From UBA5072 sp963822145 (GTDB lineage Bacteria; Bacteroidota; Bacteroidia; Bacteroidales; UBA10428): a stretch of DNA of 64,000 nucleotides. Below, piece after piece: positions 1 to 8,398 of the stretch. The translations under genes and the position numbers were made by a program. Under the pieces are notes generated by a model that was given only the letters and a program-made list of their open reading frames with translations, did not search any database and was not told the DNA's origin. The first letter of the stretch is position 1, and each line of letters begins with the position of its first letter. The stretch spans positions 310,001 to 374,000 of the forward strand of contig CAWGGG010000001.1 in NCBI GenBank assembly GCA_963822145.1, written 5' to 3'.

Positions 1-618
1 GATTTCACCTTTGCAAATCCAAACCTTAACTCCGATCAGTCCTACCTTGGTAAGCGCTTCTCCCAATGCATAATCAATATCAGCACGGAAAGTATGCAGC
101 GGTATACGGCCTTCCTTGATTATCTCAGTACGGGCCATTTCAGCACCGCCCAACCTGCCCGAAACCTGGCATTTTATACCTTCAGCACCCATCCGGATGG
201 TTGAGGCAATGGCCATTTTAATGGCACGCCGGTAGGAAACCTTACCTTCAACCTGCCGGGCTATGTTATTGGCTACGATCACGGCATCAAGTTCGGGACG
301 TTTCACCTCAAAAATGTTGATCTGAACTTCCTTGCTGGTGATTTTCTTCAATTCTTCCTTCAGCTTGTCTACTTCCTGTCCACCCTTGCCGATAATTATT
401 CCCGGACGTGCCGTGTTGACGGTAACGGTGATAAGTTTTAGCGTACGTTCAATAACAATCTTGGATATGCTGGCTTTGGCCAATCGCGCAGTCAGATACT
501 CACGGATCTTATAGTCTTCAACCAGTTTATCTGCATAATTTCTTCCGCCATACCAGTTGGAATCCCAACCTTTGATAATTCCCAGGCGATTGCTAATCGG
601 ATTGACTTTCTGTCCCAT
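1..618 (-). CDS. rpsC: 30S ribosomal protein S3, 3' end cut by window edge
   Basis: The reading frame opens at the ATG at 618 (MGQKVNPISNRLGI...) and runs off the left edge, so about 206 residues are visible and the C-terminus is missing. S3 lies in the head of the small subunit at the mRNA entry channel. The KH-type RNA-binding signature (PGIIIGKGGQEVDKL) is visible at roughly residues 70-85 and the C-terminal-domain motif RLGGAEMARTE further on. It follows rplV by 5 bp in the S10 operon, the usual order. The start is supported by the conserved MGQKVNP beginning. Confidence 0.97.
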   Translation of the reverse strand, partial: MGQKVNPISNRLGIIKGWDSNWYGGRNYADKLVEDYKIREYLTARLAKASISKIVIERTLKLITVTVNTARPGIIIGKGGQEVDKLKEELKKITSKEVQINIFEVKRPELDAVIVANNIARQVEGKVSYRRAIKMAIASTIRMGAEGIKCQVSGRLGGAEMARTEIIKEGRIPLHTFRADIDYALGEALTKVGLIGVKVWICKGEI

Positions 619-623
619 TAATA

Positions 624-1052
624 TTAGTTTGTTTTACTTTCTACTTGTTCCTGAATATTTTCATGACGGTCCAGTATGATGGTCACATGATTGGAGCGTT
701 TTCGAATCCTGTAACCTCTTCCCTGCGGCGCAGGCCTTAGCCTTTTCAGCTGACGTCCGCCATTGACAAAAACTTCTTTCACAAAAAGGTTTGATTTTTC
801 AATACGGACCTCTTCATTCTTCTTCTGCCAGTTTGCAATGGCCGACAACAAAAGTTTTTCCACCTTCTTGGAAGGTTCTTTTGTACTGTAACGAAGAATA
901 TCCAGTGCTCTGTTGACTTCAACGCCACGGATCATTTCAACTACCAGCCGCATCTTACGGGGAGATGTGGGACAGTTGTTCAGTACCGCTGTGGCCTTGG
1001 TTTTATTTTCCTCTTTTCGCTGCTCTGCTGCTATTCGCTTACGTGCACCCAT
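624..1052 (-). CDS. rplV: 50S ribosomal protein L22
   Basis: 142 residues. L22 binds 23S rRNA domain I and contributes a beta-hairpin to the peptide exit tunnel. The family signature is visible: SPRKMRLVVEMIRG near the N-terminus, and RLRPAPQGRGYRIRKRSNHVTI forming the tunnel hairpin. Compared with the usual length of about 110, it has an extra charged N-terminus (RKRIAAEQRKEENK) and a short acidic/polar C-terminal extension, both common in Bacteroidota. It lies between rpsS (30 bp upstream) and rpsC (5 bp downstream). Confidence 0.97.
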   Translation of the reverse strand: MGARKRIAAEQRKEENKTKATAVLNNCPTSPRKMRLVVEMIRGVEVNRALDILRYSTKEPSKKVEKLLLSAIANWQKKNEEVRIEKSNLFVKEVFVNGGRQLKRLRPAPQGRGYRIRKRSNHVTIILDRHENIQEQVESKTN

Positions 1053-1082
1053 TGATTTATATTTTAATGGATTTTATTGTGT

Positions 1083-1352
1083 CTATTCCTTCTGCCTGCC
1101 TGCGTGACCTCTGAATGTACGGGTAGGTGAAAATTCACCCAGCCGGTGGCCGACCATATTTTCCGTCACATAAACCGGTATAAATTTATTCCCGTTATGA
1201 ACAGCAATGGTATGACCGACAAAATCGGGGGAGATCAGTGACCTGCGTGACCAGGTTTTTAACACGGACTTCTTTCCTGATTTATTCATCTCAAGTACGC
1301 GCTTCTCGAGCTTAAACTCAATGAAGGGACCTTTCTTTAATGACCTGCTCAT
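1083..1352 (-). CDS. rpsS: 30S ribosomal protein S19
   Basis: 89 residues, normal length. It begins MSRSLKKGPFIE, the canonical S19 start, and carries the conserved core SRRSLISPDFVGHTIAVHNGNKFIPVYVTENMVGHRLGEFSPTR (abridged here), ending in GHAGRQKE. S19 sits in the small-subunit head with S13 and contacts 16S rRNA. The gene is 13 bp downstream of rplB in the S10 operon. Confidence 0.98.
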   Translation of the reverse strand: MSRSLKKGPFIEFKLEKRVLEMNKSGKKSVLKTWSRRSLISPDFVGHTIAVHNGNKFIPVYVTENMVGHRLGEFSPTRTFRGHAGRQKE

Positions 1353-1365
1353 AGTATAAAGTCAA

Positions 1366-2190
1366 TTATTTTTTCCTGTTTTCAACAATAAACCTGGTAG
1401 AGGGATTCTTTTTCCTCCGGGTCTTCATACCCTTGGCATACAATCCCTTACGTGATCTCGGATGTCCTCCGGAGGCCTTACCTTCACCACCACCCATCGG
1501 ATGGTCAACTGGGTTCATGGCAACACCACGAACTCTTGGTCTGCGGCCCAGCCAGCGTGTGCGGCCTGCCTTACCCGACCGGATAAGTCCGTGATCGGGA
1601 TTGGAAACCGTGCCGATGGTAGCCCTGCAGGTGACCAGGATCATCCTGGATTCACCTGAAGGAAGCTTGATAATAGCATATTTGCCATCACGTGAGGTAA
1701 GCTGTGCGTAAGATCCGGCGCTTCTGGCCATGGCACCGCCCTTCCCGGGATGAAGTTCAATATTGTGAACCAGGGTACCCAGAGGAATCTCAGCCAATGT
1801 TAAACAGTTTCCTACCTCAGGGGCCACACCGGCGCCTGAACGCACTTCCTGGCCAATCTTGAGTCCGGCCGGAGCAATGATATATCGTTTCTCACCATCT
1901 TCATATAAGAGCAGGGCAATGCGGGCCGACCGGTTAGGATCATATTCAATGGTCTTTACCCTTGCACCCATGCCATCCTTGTTTCTGATGAAGTCAATGA
2001 TCCGGTACATTTTCTTATGGCCTCCGCCAATATACCGCATCGTCATTTTACCATCTCTGTTGCGCCCCCCTGTTTTCTGCAAAGGCCTCATCAACGATTT
2101 CTCCGGCGATGAGCTGGTAATATCGTCATAGGAAGCAACTACTCTGTGTCGCTGACCCGGGGTTACAGGTTTTAATTTTCTTACAGCCAT
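1366..2190 (-). CDS. rplB: 50S ribosomal protein L2
   Basis: 274 residues, normal length. L2 is a primary 23S rRNA-binding protein near the peptidyl transferase centre. The N-terminal OB-like part has GGGHKKMYRIIDF; the C-terminal SH3-like part has the conserved VRGVAMNPVDHPMGGGEG motif containing the histidine implicated in peptidyl transfer. The tail is basic (KTRRKKNPSTRFIVENRKK). It is 9 bp downstream of rplW. Confidence 0.98.
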   Translation of the reverse strand: MAVRKLKPVTPGQRHRVVASYDDITSSSPEKSLMRPLQKTGGRNRDGKMTMRYIGGGHKKMYRIIDFIRNKDGMGARVKTIEYDPNRSARIALLLYEDGEKRYIIAPAGLKIGQEVRSGAGVAPEVGNCLTLAEIPLGTLVHNIELHPGKGGAMARSAGSYAQLTSRDGKYAIIKLPSGESRMILVTCRATIGTVSNPDHGLIRSGKAGRTRWLGRRPRVRGVAMNPVDHPMGGGEGKASGGHPRSRKGLYAKGMKTRRKKNPSTRFIVENRKK

Positions 2191-2199
2191 AATAAAATA

Positions 2200-2490
2200 T
2201 TAGATATTGCTATAAAAGTCTATACTATCGCCTTCCCGCAAAGTTATAACTGCTTTCTTGAAAGCATTCCTTCTGCCTGAAACATAGCCGGTGCGGGTAA
2301 ATCTTGATTTGCGTTTTCCGGCATAGAACATCGTGTTCACCGATTCGACAGTAACGCCATAAAGATTTTCAACGGCCTTTTTTATCTGCACTTTATTGGC
2401 CTTCTTGTGAACGATGAAGCCATACTTCTTCAGGCCATCCGCCTGGGCGTTCATTTTCTCTGTTACTACTGGCCTTACAATAATATCCAT
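2200..2490 (-). CDS. rplW: 50S ribosomal protein L23
   Basis: 96 residues. L23 sits at the exit-tunnel rim and is the docking site for trigger factor, which is also encoded here (47690-49048). The start MDIIVRPVVTEKM, the ANKVQIKKAVENLYGVTVESVNTM region and the rRNA-contacting loop GKRKSRFTRTGYVSGRRNAFKKA are typical. It lies 18 bp after rplD and 9 bp before rplB. Confidence 0.97.
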   Translation of the reverse strand: MDIIVRPVVTEKMNAQADGLKKYGFIVHKKANKVQIKKAVENLYGVTVESVNTMFYAGKRKSRFTRTGYVSGRRNAFKKAVITLREGDSIDFYSNI

Positions 2491-2508
2491 TTCAAAAATA
2501 TTAGACGG

Positions 2509-3132
2509 TTACAGACTCTTCTGAAAATTGTCGAGTGAACTCTCAAAAAATACAAGAGCAGCACTGTTCAGAATGTCGTAAGTAGTTAATTCTGAAGTTG
2601 TTACAACTCTTGTTCCGGATAAATTCCGGGACGACAAATATATATTTTTATTCGGTTCAGCAAGAACCACCAGTGACTTCTTCCCGTCAATCTTGAGATT
2701 GCTGAGAACAGCCACATAATCTTTCGTTTTGGGAGCCTCCAGGCCAAAATCTTCCAGTATGAGGATCTCGTTGTTCCTGGCTTTGTAAGTAAGGGCCGAT
2801 TTTCGTGCCAGCAGCTTCACTTTCTTGTTCAGCTTAAAACTGTAATCGCGCGGCTGCGGACCGAATACCCTGCCCCCTCCGGTAAACAAAGGATTCTTGA
2901 TACTTCCTGCACGGGCACCCCCGGTACCTTTTTGCCTTTTGATCTTCCGGGTACTGCCGGCAATCTCATTGCGCTCCTTGGATTTATGAGTACCCTGGCG
3001 CTTGTTGGCAAGATGCTGCTTTACATCGAGGTAAATGGCATGGTCGTTGGGCTCAATGGAGAATATGGTATCCATGAGCTCCACCTTGCGGCCGGTTTCC
3101 TTACCTGTTTTATTAAATACTGCTAATTCCAT
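2509..3132 (-). CDS. rplD: 50S ribosomal protein L4
   Basis: 207 residues, normal length. L4 binds 23S rRNA domain I and sends a loop into the exit tunnel. The conserved loop GSTRKIKRQKGTGGARAGS and the GGRVFGPQPRDYSFKLNKKVK stretch are clear. In enterobacteria L4 represses its own S10 operon; nothing here shows whether that applies. Located 13 bp downstream of rplC. Confidence 0.97.
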   Translation of the reverse strand: MELAVFNKTGKETGRKVELMDTIFSIEPNDHAIYLDVKQHLANKRQGTHKSKERNEIAGSTRKIKRQKGTGGARAGSIKNPLFTGGGRVFGPQPRDYSFKLNKKVKLLARKSALTYKARNNEILILEDFGLEAPKTKDYVAVLSNLKIDGKKSLVVLAEPNKNIYLSSRNLSGTRVVTTSELTTYDILNSAALVFFESSLDNFQKSL

Positions 3133-3145
3133 CGTTCACCGTTTA

Positions 3146-3775
3146 TTATGTTCTGTCGGGACTTTCAACTATAACATAGGATCCTTTAGCCCCGGGGATT
3201 GATCCTTTAAGCAACAATAAATTATTCTCAGGAATGATCTTGACCACCTTAAGGTTAAGCATCTTTACATTTTTGTTTCCTGTCTGCCCGGCCATGCGCA
3301 TGCCTTTGAAAACCCTTGAAGGCCAGGATGATCCTCCCAGTGATCCGGGTGCTCTTTCCCGGTCATGCTGTCCGTGCGTGGACCCGACAATACCGCTGAA
3401 ACCATGCCGGGTAACTACTCCCTGGAATCCTTTGCCCTTAGAAACAGCAGTAACATCAAGCCAAAGATCATTCTGAAAATAATCCACCGTGATCACATCC
3501 CCAACTTTCCAATCGCGTATAAATCCTGAAAGTTCAATCACCTTGCGTTTGGGAGTGGTATTGGCTTTTTTGAAGTGACCCATCATGGCCTTGGTGGTAT
3601 TCTTTTCCTTCTTCTCATCAAATGCTATCTGAAGGGCTTTATAGCCGTCACTTTCCTTGGTCTTCACCTGCGTAACAACACAGGGACCAACTTCGAGAAC
3701 AGTACAGGGAATATTGGTACCGTTCTCATCAAAAACTGAGGTCATTCCGACCTTCTTTCCAACTAATCCTGGCAT
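3146..3775 (-). CDS. rplC: 50S ribosomal protein L3
   Basis: 209 residues, normal length. L3 is one of the first proteins to assemble onto 23S rRNA and reaches the peptidyl transferase centre. It starts MPGLVGKKVGMTSVFDENG and contains the signature GKGFQGVVTRHGFSG followed by HGQHDRERAPGSLGG, the latter including the Gln that is methylated in some bacteria. Located 20 bp downstream of rpsJ. Confidence 0.98.
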   Translation of the reverse strand: MPGLVGKKVGMTSVFDENGTNIPCTVLEVGPCVVTQVKTKESDGYKALQIAFDEKKEKNTTKAMMGHFKKANTTPKRKVIELSGFIRDWKVGDVITVDYFQNDLWLDVTAVSKGKGFQGVVTRHGFSGIVGSTHGQHDRERAPGSLGGSSWPSRVFKGMRMAGQTGNKNVKMLNLKVVKIIPENNLLLLKGSIPGAKGSYVIVESPDRT

Positions 3776-3795
3776 TTCTTAACAGATTAAGTGTT

Positions 3796-4101
3796 TCAGA
3801 CTTTAATTTCAACTTCAACACCACTGGGCAATTCTAATTTCATCAGTGCATCAATGGTTTTGGGCGTTGAGCTGTATATATCCAGCAAACGCTTATGTGA
3901 TGAAAGCTGAAATTGCTCTCTCGACTTCTTGTTCACAAAAGGCGACCGGAGCACGGTAAAAATCCTTTTATGCGTCGGCAGGGGAATCGGACCGCTTACC
4001 ACAGCACCGGTAGACTTCACGGTCTTCACGATTTTCTCGGCTGACTTGTCCACGAGGTTGTGATCGTACGATTTAAGTTTAATTCTAATCTTTTGGCTCA
4101 T
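3796..4101 (-). CDS. rpsJ: 30S ribosomal protein S10
   Basis: 101 residues, normal length. S10 is a head protein of the small subunit and is also the NusE transcription antitermination factor. Conserved features include IRIKLKSYDHNLVD at the start, the loop GPIPLPTHKRIFTVLRSPFVNKKSREQF and the C-terminal LPSGVEVEIKV. It follows fusA by 21 bp: str and S10 operons are fused here without tuf between them, an arrangement common in Bacteroidota. Confidence 0.98.
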   Translation of the reverse strand: MSQKIRIKLKSYDHNLVDKSAEKIVKTVKSTGAVVSGPIPLPTHKRIFTVLRSPFVNKKSREQFQLSSHKRLLDIYSSTPKTIDALMKLELPSGVEVEIKV

Positions 4102-4122
4102 GTATATTGATCTTACATTTGT

Positions 4123-6231
4123 TTATACAAAAACTTTGGTTCCGGTTATTTTTTCGATGACCTCTGCCGAAAGGGCAGGAGGTACGATATCGTAGTGGGA
4201 GAATTCCATTGTGGATGTTGCCCTGCCCGATGACAGCGTGCGCAGTACCGTAACATAGCCGAACATTTCAGCCAGCGGCACATTGGCCAAAACCACCCGC
4301 AGGGTGGCCTGCGATTCCATTCCGGTGATCTGTCCGCGACGACGGTTGAAATCGGCAATCACATCTCCCATATTGATTTCAGGGGTTACCACCTCAATCT
4401 TCATAATGGGCTCAAGCAGGCAAACCTTTCCCTTTTTCAGAGCATGCTTGAATCCCTGCTTGGCGGCTATCTCAAAGGAGAATGAGTCGGAATCCACAGG
4501 ATGGAATGAACCGTCTTTCAGAGTAACCTGCAGGCTGTCCATCGGGAATCCTGCCAGGATGCCATTGCGCATAGCTTCACGAAAACCTTTCTCGATGGAA
4601 GGAATGTATTCCCTGGGGATATTTCCGCCCTTCACCTCATCGATGAAAACGAGTCCGCTGGCACCCTGTTCAGCCGGTGCCAGTTCGAATACAATATCGG
4701 CAAACTTACCGCGGCCGCCGGTTTGCTTTTTAAAAGTCTCCCGGTGCTTGACAATTGTAGTCAGTGCTTCTTTGTAAGCTACCTGGGGAGCTCCCTGGTT
4801 GCATTCCACATTGAATTCGCGCCTGAGCCTGTCCATCAGAATCTCAAGATGCAATTCACCCATACCGCTGATAATGGTCTGCCCGGAATCCTCATCCACC
4901 TTCACCTTAAAGGTGGGATCCTCTTCCGAAAGCTTGTTCAGTGCAATACCCAACTTGTCAAAATCAGCCTGGGTTTTAGGCTCAATGGCAACACCGATCA
5001 CCGGTTCGGGGAACGACATGGATTCGAGATAAATGGGATGCTTTATATCACATAAGGTATCACCGGTAACTACATCCTTCAGGCCAACCACGCCGCAGAT
5101 ATCACCCGCTTCGATGCGGTCACGTGCATTCTGCTTGTTGGCATGCATCTGATACAACCTGTTGATTCTTTCCTTGTTTCCCGTTCGCGGATTCAGCACC
5201 TGCATGCCTGAATCAATGGCACCCGAATACACCCGTAAAAAGGTAAGCCGTCCAACATAAGGATCGGTGGCAATCTTAAATGCCAGTGCAACAAGCGGTT
5301 CATTCTCGTCGGCCTTACGCTCTTCTACCTTGTCAGTATAGGGATTGTGACCCTTGGTGGTTTCAATATCAAGCGGACTGGGCAATAATGCACAGATGGC
5401 ATCCAGCAGGCGCTGAATGCCTTTATTTTTAAAGGATGCACCGCATAATACCGGCACAATCCGCTGGTTAATTACAGCACTGCGCGTATGCTCCATGAAC
5501 TCTTCCACCGTAATTGAAGTACGGTCTTCCAGGAACCTTTCCAGCAGGTCGTCATCAGTGTAACAAACAGCCTCGATAAGCTTTTCACGCCACTCCTCAA
5601 CCAGGTCGATCATATCAGCTGGTATCTCAGTGTATTCATAGCGTATGCCAAGTTTTTCATCCGGCACCCATACGATGGCCCTGCGCTCAATGAGATCCAC
5701 CAAACCGGTGAAATTATCCTCTGAACCGATGGGAATTTGCATGGGAACCGGATTTGAACCCAGTTTCTCTTTGATCTGCTTTACCACGTTGAAGAAATCA
5801 GCGCCAACACGATCCATTTTGTTCACGAAGGCTATACGTGGCACATTGTACTTATTGGCCTGACGCCATACCGTTTCCGATTGTGGCTGAACACCGCCCA
5901 CTGCACAGAATACTGCAATGGCACCATCAAGCACACGCAGCGACCGTTCAACCTCAACAGTGAAGTCAACATGTCCCGGCGTATCAATAATATTGATTTT
6001 ATATTTCTGTTTGCTGTAATCCCAAAATGTAGTAGTTGCTGCTGAGGTAATGGTAATCCCTCTTTCCTGTTCTTGCACCATCCAATCCATAGTAGCAGTG
6101 CCGTCGTGTACCTCCCCCATCCGGTGAGTCATACCAGTATAGAACAGGATACGCTCGGTAGTGGTTGTCTTACCGGCGTCGATATGGGCCATTATCCCAA
6201 TATTCCTGGTATAATTCAAGTCAAGATTCAT
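4123..6231 (-). CDS. fusA: Translation elongation factor G
   Basis: 702 residues, full length. EF-G is the GTPase that drives translocation of tRNA and mRNA on the ribosome. The G domain shows the P-loop AHIDAGKT (residues 15-22), switch I region with RGITITSAATT (57-67), DTPGH (83-87) and NKMD (137-140). Domain IV is represented by GGRGKFADI and GNIPREYIPSIEKGF. It lies between rpsG and rpsJ in the fused str/S10 operon. The G-domain signatures fit the canonical translocase; paralogues involved in recycling were not separately excluded, but the context favours the main EF-G. Confidence 0.97.
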   Translation of the reverse strand: MNLDLNYTRNIGIMAHIDAGKTTTTERILFYTGMTHRMGEVHDGTATMDWMVQEQERGITITSAATTTFWDYSKQKYKINIIDTPGHVDFTVEVERSLRVLDGAIAVFCAVGGVQPQSETVWRQANKYNVPRIAFVNKMDRVGADFFNVVKQIKEKLGSNPVPMQIPIGSEDNFTGLVDLIERRAIVWVPDEKLGIRYEYTEIPADMIDLVEEWREKLIEAVCYTDDDLLERFLEDRTSITVEEFMEHTRSAVINQRIVPVLCGASFKNKGIQRLLDAICALLPSPLDIETTKGHNPYTDKVEERKADENEPLVALAFKIATDPYVGRLTFLRVYSGAIDSGMQVLNPRTGNKERINRLYQMHANKQNARDRIEAGDICGVVGLKDVVTGDTLCDIKHPIYLESMSFPEPVIGVAIEPKTQADFDKLGIALNKLSEEDPTFKVKVDEDSGQTIISGMGELHLEILMDRLRREFNVECNQGAPQVAYKEALTTIVKHRETFKKQTGGRGKFADIVFELAPAEQGASGLVFIDEVKGGNIPREYIPSIEKGFREAMRNGILAGFPMDSLQVTLKDGSFHPVDSDSFSFEIAAKQGFKHALKKGKVCLLEPIMKIEVVTPEINMGDVIADFNRRRGQITGMESQATLRVVLANVPLAEMFGYVTVLRTLSSGRATSTMEFSHYDIVPPALSAEVIEKITGTKVFV

Positions 6232-6288
6232 TCCTCACTAATTATCAGCTAGTGCAACTATAGGCTAAAACCGCAATGTCAAATATCT

Positions 6289-6765
6289 TTAGAACCTGAA
6301 GTGCGCAAATGCCTTGTTAGCTTCTGCCATTTTATGTGTATCTTCTTTCTTCTTAAATGCTGCGCCTTCTTCTTTATAGGCGGCAAGTATCTCAGCAGCG
6401 AGTTTATCACTCATTGAATTACCGGCTCTCTTTTTTGAATACAGAACCAGGTTCTTCATGCTGATTGAAATCTTACGATCTGGCCGAATCTCAGTAGGTA
6501 CCTGAAAAGTGGCACCCCCAACCCTTCGGCTTTTCACTTCAACCTGGGGGGTAATGTTCTCAAGGGCCTTTTTCCAGATATCCAGCGGGCTGGCTTCAAT
6601 ATCCTTGGCACGCTTGGCCACCAGGTCGAGCGCATCATAAAACACATCATAAGCCGTGCTTTTCTTACCCCTGGTCATCATATTGTTCACAAAACGTGTT
6701 ACCAGAGTATCATTGTACTTGGGATCCGGTAACAATATCCTTTTTTTTGGTTTAGACTTCCTCAT
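6289..6765 (-). CDS. rpsG: 30S ribosomal protein S7
   Basis: 158 residues, normal length. S7 nucleates assembly of the small-subunit head and contacts the E-site tRNA. Conserved segments include LPDPKYNDTLVTRFVNNMMTRGKK near the start and the KSRRVGGATFQVPTEIRPDRK hairpin. It is 24 bp downstream of rpsL and 57 bp upstream of fusA. Confidence 0.97.
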   Translation of the reverse strand: MRKSKPKKRILLPDPKYNDTLVTRFVNNMMTRGKKSTAYDVFYDALDLVAKRAKDIEASPLDIWKKALENITPQVEVKSRRVGGATFQVPTEIRPDRKISISMKNLVLYSKKRAGNSMSDKLAAEILAAYKEEGAAFKKKEDTHKMAEANKAFAHFRF

Positions 6766-6789
6766 GATTTTGTCTATTCAAAAAGCTAA

Positions 6790-7164
6790 TTACTTTTTAG
6801 GTCTTTTGGTGCCATATTTCGAACGGCGCTGGTTGCGACCCTCAACACCAGATGTGTCAAGCGCTCCCCTGATGATGTGATACCGCACTCCCGGCAAATC
6901 CTTCACCCTGCCTCCCCGAATCATTACAATGGAGTGCTCCTGAAGGTTATGGCCCTCACCCGGTATGTAAGCCGTAACCTCAATACCATGCTGTAAGCGC
7001 ACCCTGGCTACTTTGCGCATGGCTGAATTAGGCTTCTTGGGGGTGGTTGTATAAACACGTGTACATACCCCGCGCTTCTGGGGACAAGCATTTAAAGCCG
7101 GAGCCTTGCTCTTGTCCTCAATGGTAGACCTGCCCTTTCTTACTAACTGCTGAATCGTTGGCAT
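6790..7164 (-). CDS. rpsL: 30S ribosomal protein S12
   Basis: 124 residues, normal length. S12 lies at the decoding centre and is the classic streptomycin-resistance protein. The conserved QKRGVCTRVYTTTPKKPNSAMRK loop has the wild-type Lys in TPKKPNS, and PGEGHNLQEHSIVMIRGGRVKDLPG is intact, so no obvious streptomycin-resistance substitution is seen. It is the first gene of the str/S10 operon; a consensus promoter lies 41-73 bp upstream. Confidence 0.98.
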   Translation of the reverse strand: MPTIQQLVRKGRSTIEDKSKAPALNACPQKRGVCTRVYTTTPKKPNSAMRKVARVRLQHGIEVTAYIPGEGHNLQEHSIVMIRGGRVKDLPGVRYHIIRGALDTSGVEGRNQRRSKYGTKRPKK

Positions 7165-7204
7165 TTATGCTTTTTTTGTATATTTTTTCTTCAAAATTGG
7201 CTTG

Positions 7205-7237
7205 CAAAGGTAGATGTTTTTTTCTCAAAAACAACAA
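7205..7237 (-). promoter_or_regulatory. Bacteroidota-type promoter of the str/S10 operon
   Basis: On the minus strand the -7 box reads TACCTTTG (7205-7212), an exact match to the Bacteroidota consensus TAnnTTTG. A TTG -33 element (7232-7234) sits 19 bp upstream within a TTG-rich stretch. The predicted start near 7198 leaves a leader of about 34 nt before rpsL. The assignment is by consensus only. Confidence 0.7.
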
Positions 7238-7394
7238 GTACCTGAAAAATATTTCACGTTTTTTACCTTTCAGGGCTTCTCACCATGGAATAAATAGAAA
7301 AGGATTCGTGCATGATGGATGCGGAATTGAAAGATTTATGCTATTTTTATTTCGTGATTGTCCTTACAACTTTTTACTCATAAAAATACGAACC

Positions 7395-8336
7395 ATGAAA
7401 ACGAAACAATCAAGAAGGGATTTTCTGAGAGTGTCTGCGACTGGTGCTCTGGGAGCTTTTGCTCTTTCGCAGTATGCCTGTAAAACTGCACCGGCACCCC
7501 CGCCTCCCCCACCCCCCGTTGATCCCAAAACATTTGGCCTTGCCCTCCAGCTTTACACCATCCGCGATGCCATGGCAACGGATGTTCCCGGATCCCTGAA
7601 ACAGGTATCCGATATTGGTTTCAAATACCTCGAACTGGCCGGTTATTCCGACGGCAAGTTTTATGGATATGAACCAGCCGATTTCAATAAAATGGTCAAC
7701 GACCTGGGGATGGAAATTCTCAGCAGCCATACACAGGTTGAAGCCCAGGGTATCACCCTGGACAATGCCAAGAAAATGGCGGAAGACCACGCCAAACTGG
7801 GCGTAAAATACTGCATACAGCCCTGGGTGGTTGCTGAAGCTCGCAAACCCATCTCCAGCTGGCATAAGATGGTAGCCGAATGGAACAAGGTGGGCAAGAT
7901 CATGAAAGAAAACGGAATTCAGTTCGGATACCACAATCACAATTTTGAGTTCGAAACGGTGGACGGCAAAATTCCTTATTATGATGTTCTGATGCCGGAA
8001 CTCGATAAAGATCTCGTAACCATGGAAATCGATCTTTTCTGGACGACCAAGGCCGGACAAAACCCGGTAGAGGTCTTCAACAAATACCCGGGCAGGTTCC
8101 AGCTCTTCCACATGAAAGACATGTTTACCAAGGAAGCTCCTTACTACACCACTGACGGAGAAGATGATTTTGCACCCGTAGGTGCCGGCGTGATCGATTT
8201 CAAGGCAATCCTGGCCGCCAAAGAGATTGCCGGCATGAAATACATGATCGTTGAACAGGACAGTACCAAGGATGGCAAACCTTTTGATGCTATTAAAACC
8301 AGTATCACCAACCTTACAACCAAAATCCTTGTATAA
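7395..8336 (+). CDS. Secreted sugar phosphate isomerase/epimerase-like TIM-barrel protein
   Basis: 313 residues from the ATG at 7395; the frame is open further upstream, but the twin-arginine signal begins here. The N-terminus carries SRRDFLR (residues 6-12), a hydrophobic stretch and then a Cys (QYAC), so Tat export and possibly lipidation are suggested; the lipobox is imperfect. A proline run (about 33-41) links it to an AP-endonuclease-2/xylose-isomerase-like TIM barrel with FGYHNHNFEFE, MEIDLFW and FHMKD, the usual metal-ligand and active-site segments of this family. Substrate is unknown; relatives act on inositols or keto-sugars. It stands alone, divergent from rpsL. A tatC gene lies elsewhere in the window (51327-52148). 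Confidence 0.85.
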   Translation: MKTKQSRRDFLRVSATGALGAFALSQYACKTAPAPPPPPPPVDPKTFGLALQLYTIRDAMATDVPGSLKQVSDIGFKYLELAGYSDGKFYGYEPADFNKMVNDLGMEILSSHTQVEAQGITLDNAKKMAEDHAKLGVKYCIQPWVVAEARKPISSWHKMVAEWNKVGKIMKENGIQFGYHNHNFEFETVDGKIPYYDVLMPELDKDLVTMEIDLFWTTKAGQNPVEVFNKYPGRFQLFHMKDMFTKEAPYYTTDGEDDFAPVGAGVIDFKAILAAKEIAGMKYMIVEQDSTKDGKPFDAIKTSITNLTTKILV

Positions 8337-8361
8337 AGCCGGGATTTTCTCCTTAACACAG

Positions 8362-8393
8362 GGTTGTCGCAGCATGAACCTGCAGCGACAACC
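8362..8393 (+). terminator. Probable hairpin between convergent genes
   Basis: A perfect 9-bp stem, GGTTGTCGC (8362-8370) with GCGACAACC (8385-8393), encloses a 14-nt loop and is followed by TTTCATT. It lies just after the isomerase-like gene and before the convergent gene that ends at 8399. The T tract is weak, so it may act with Rho or as an RNA 3'-end stabiliser. Confidence 0.45.
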
Positions 8394-8398
8394 TTTCA

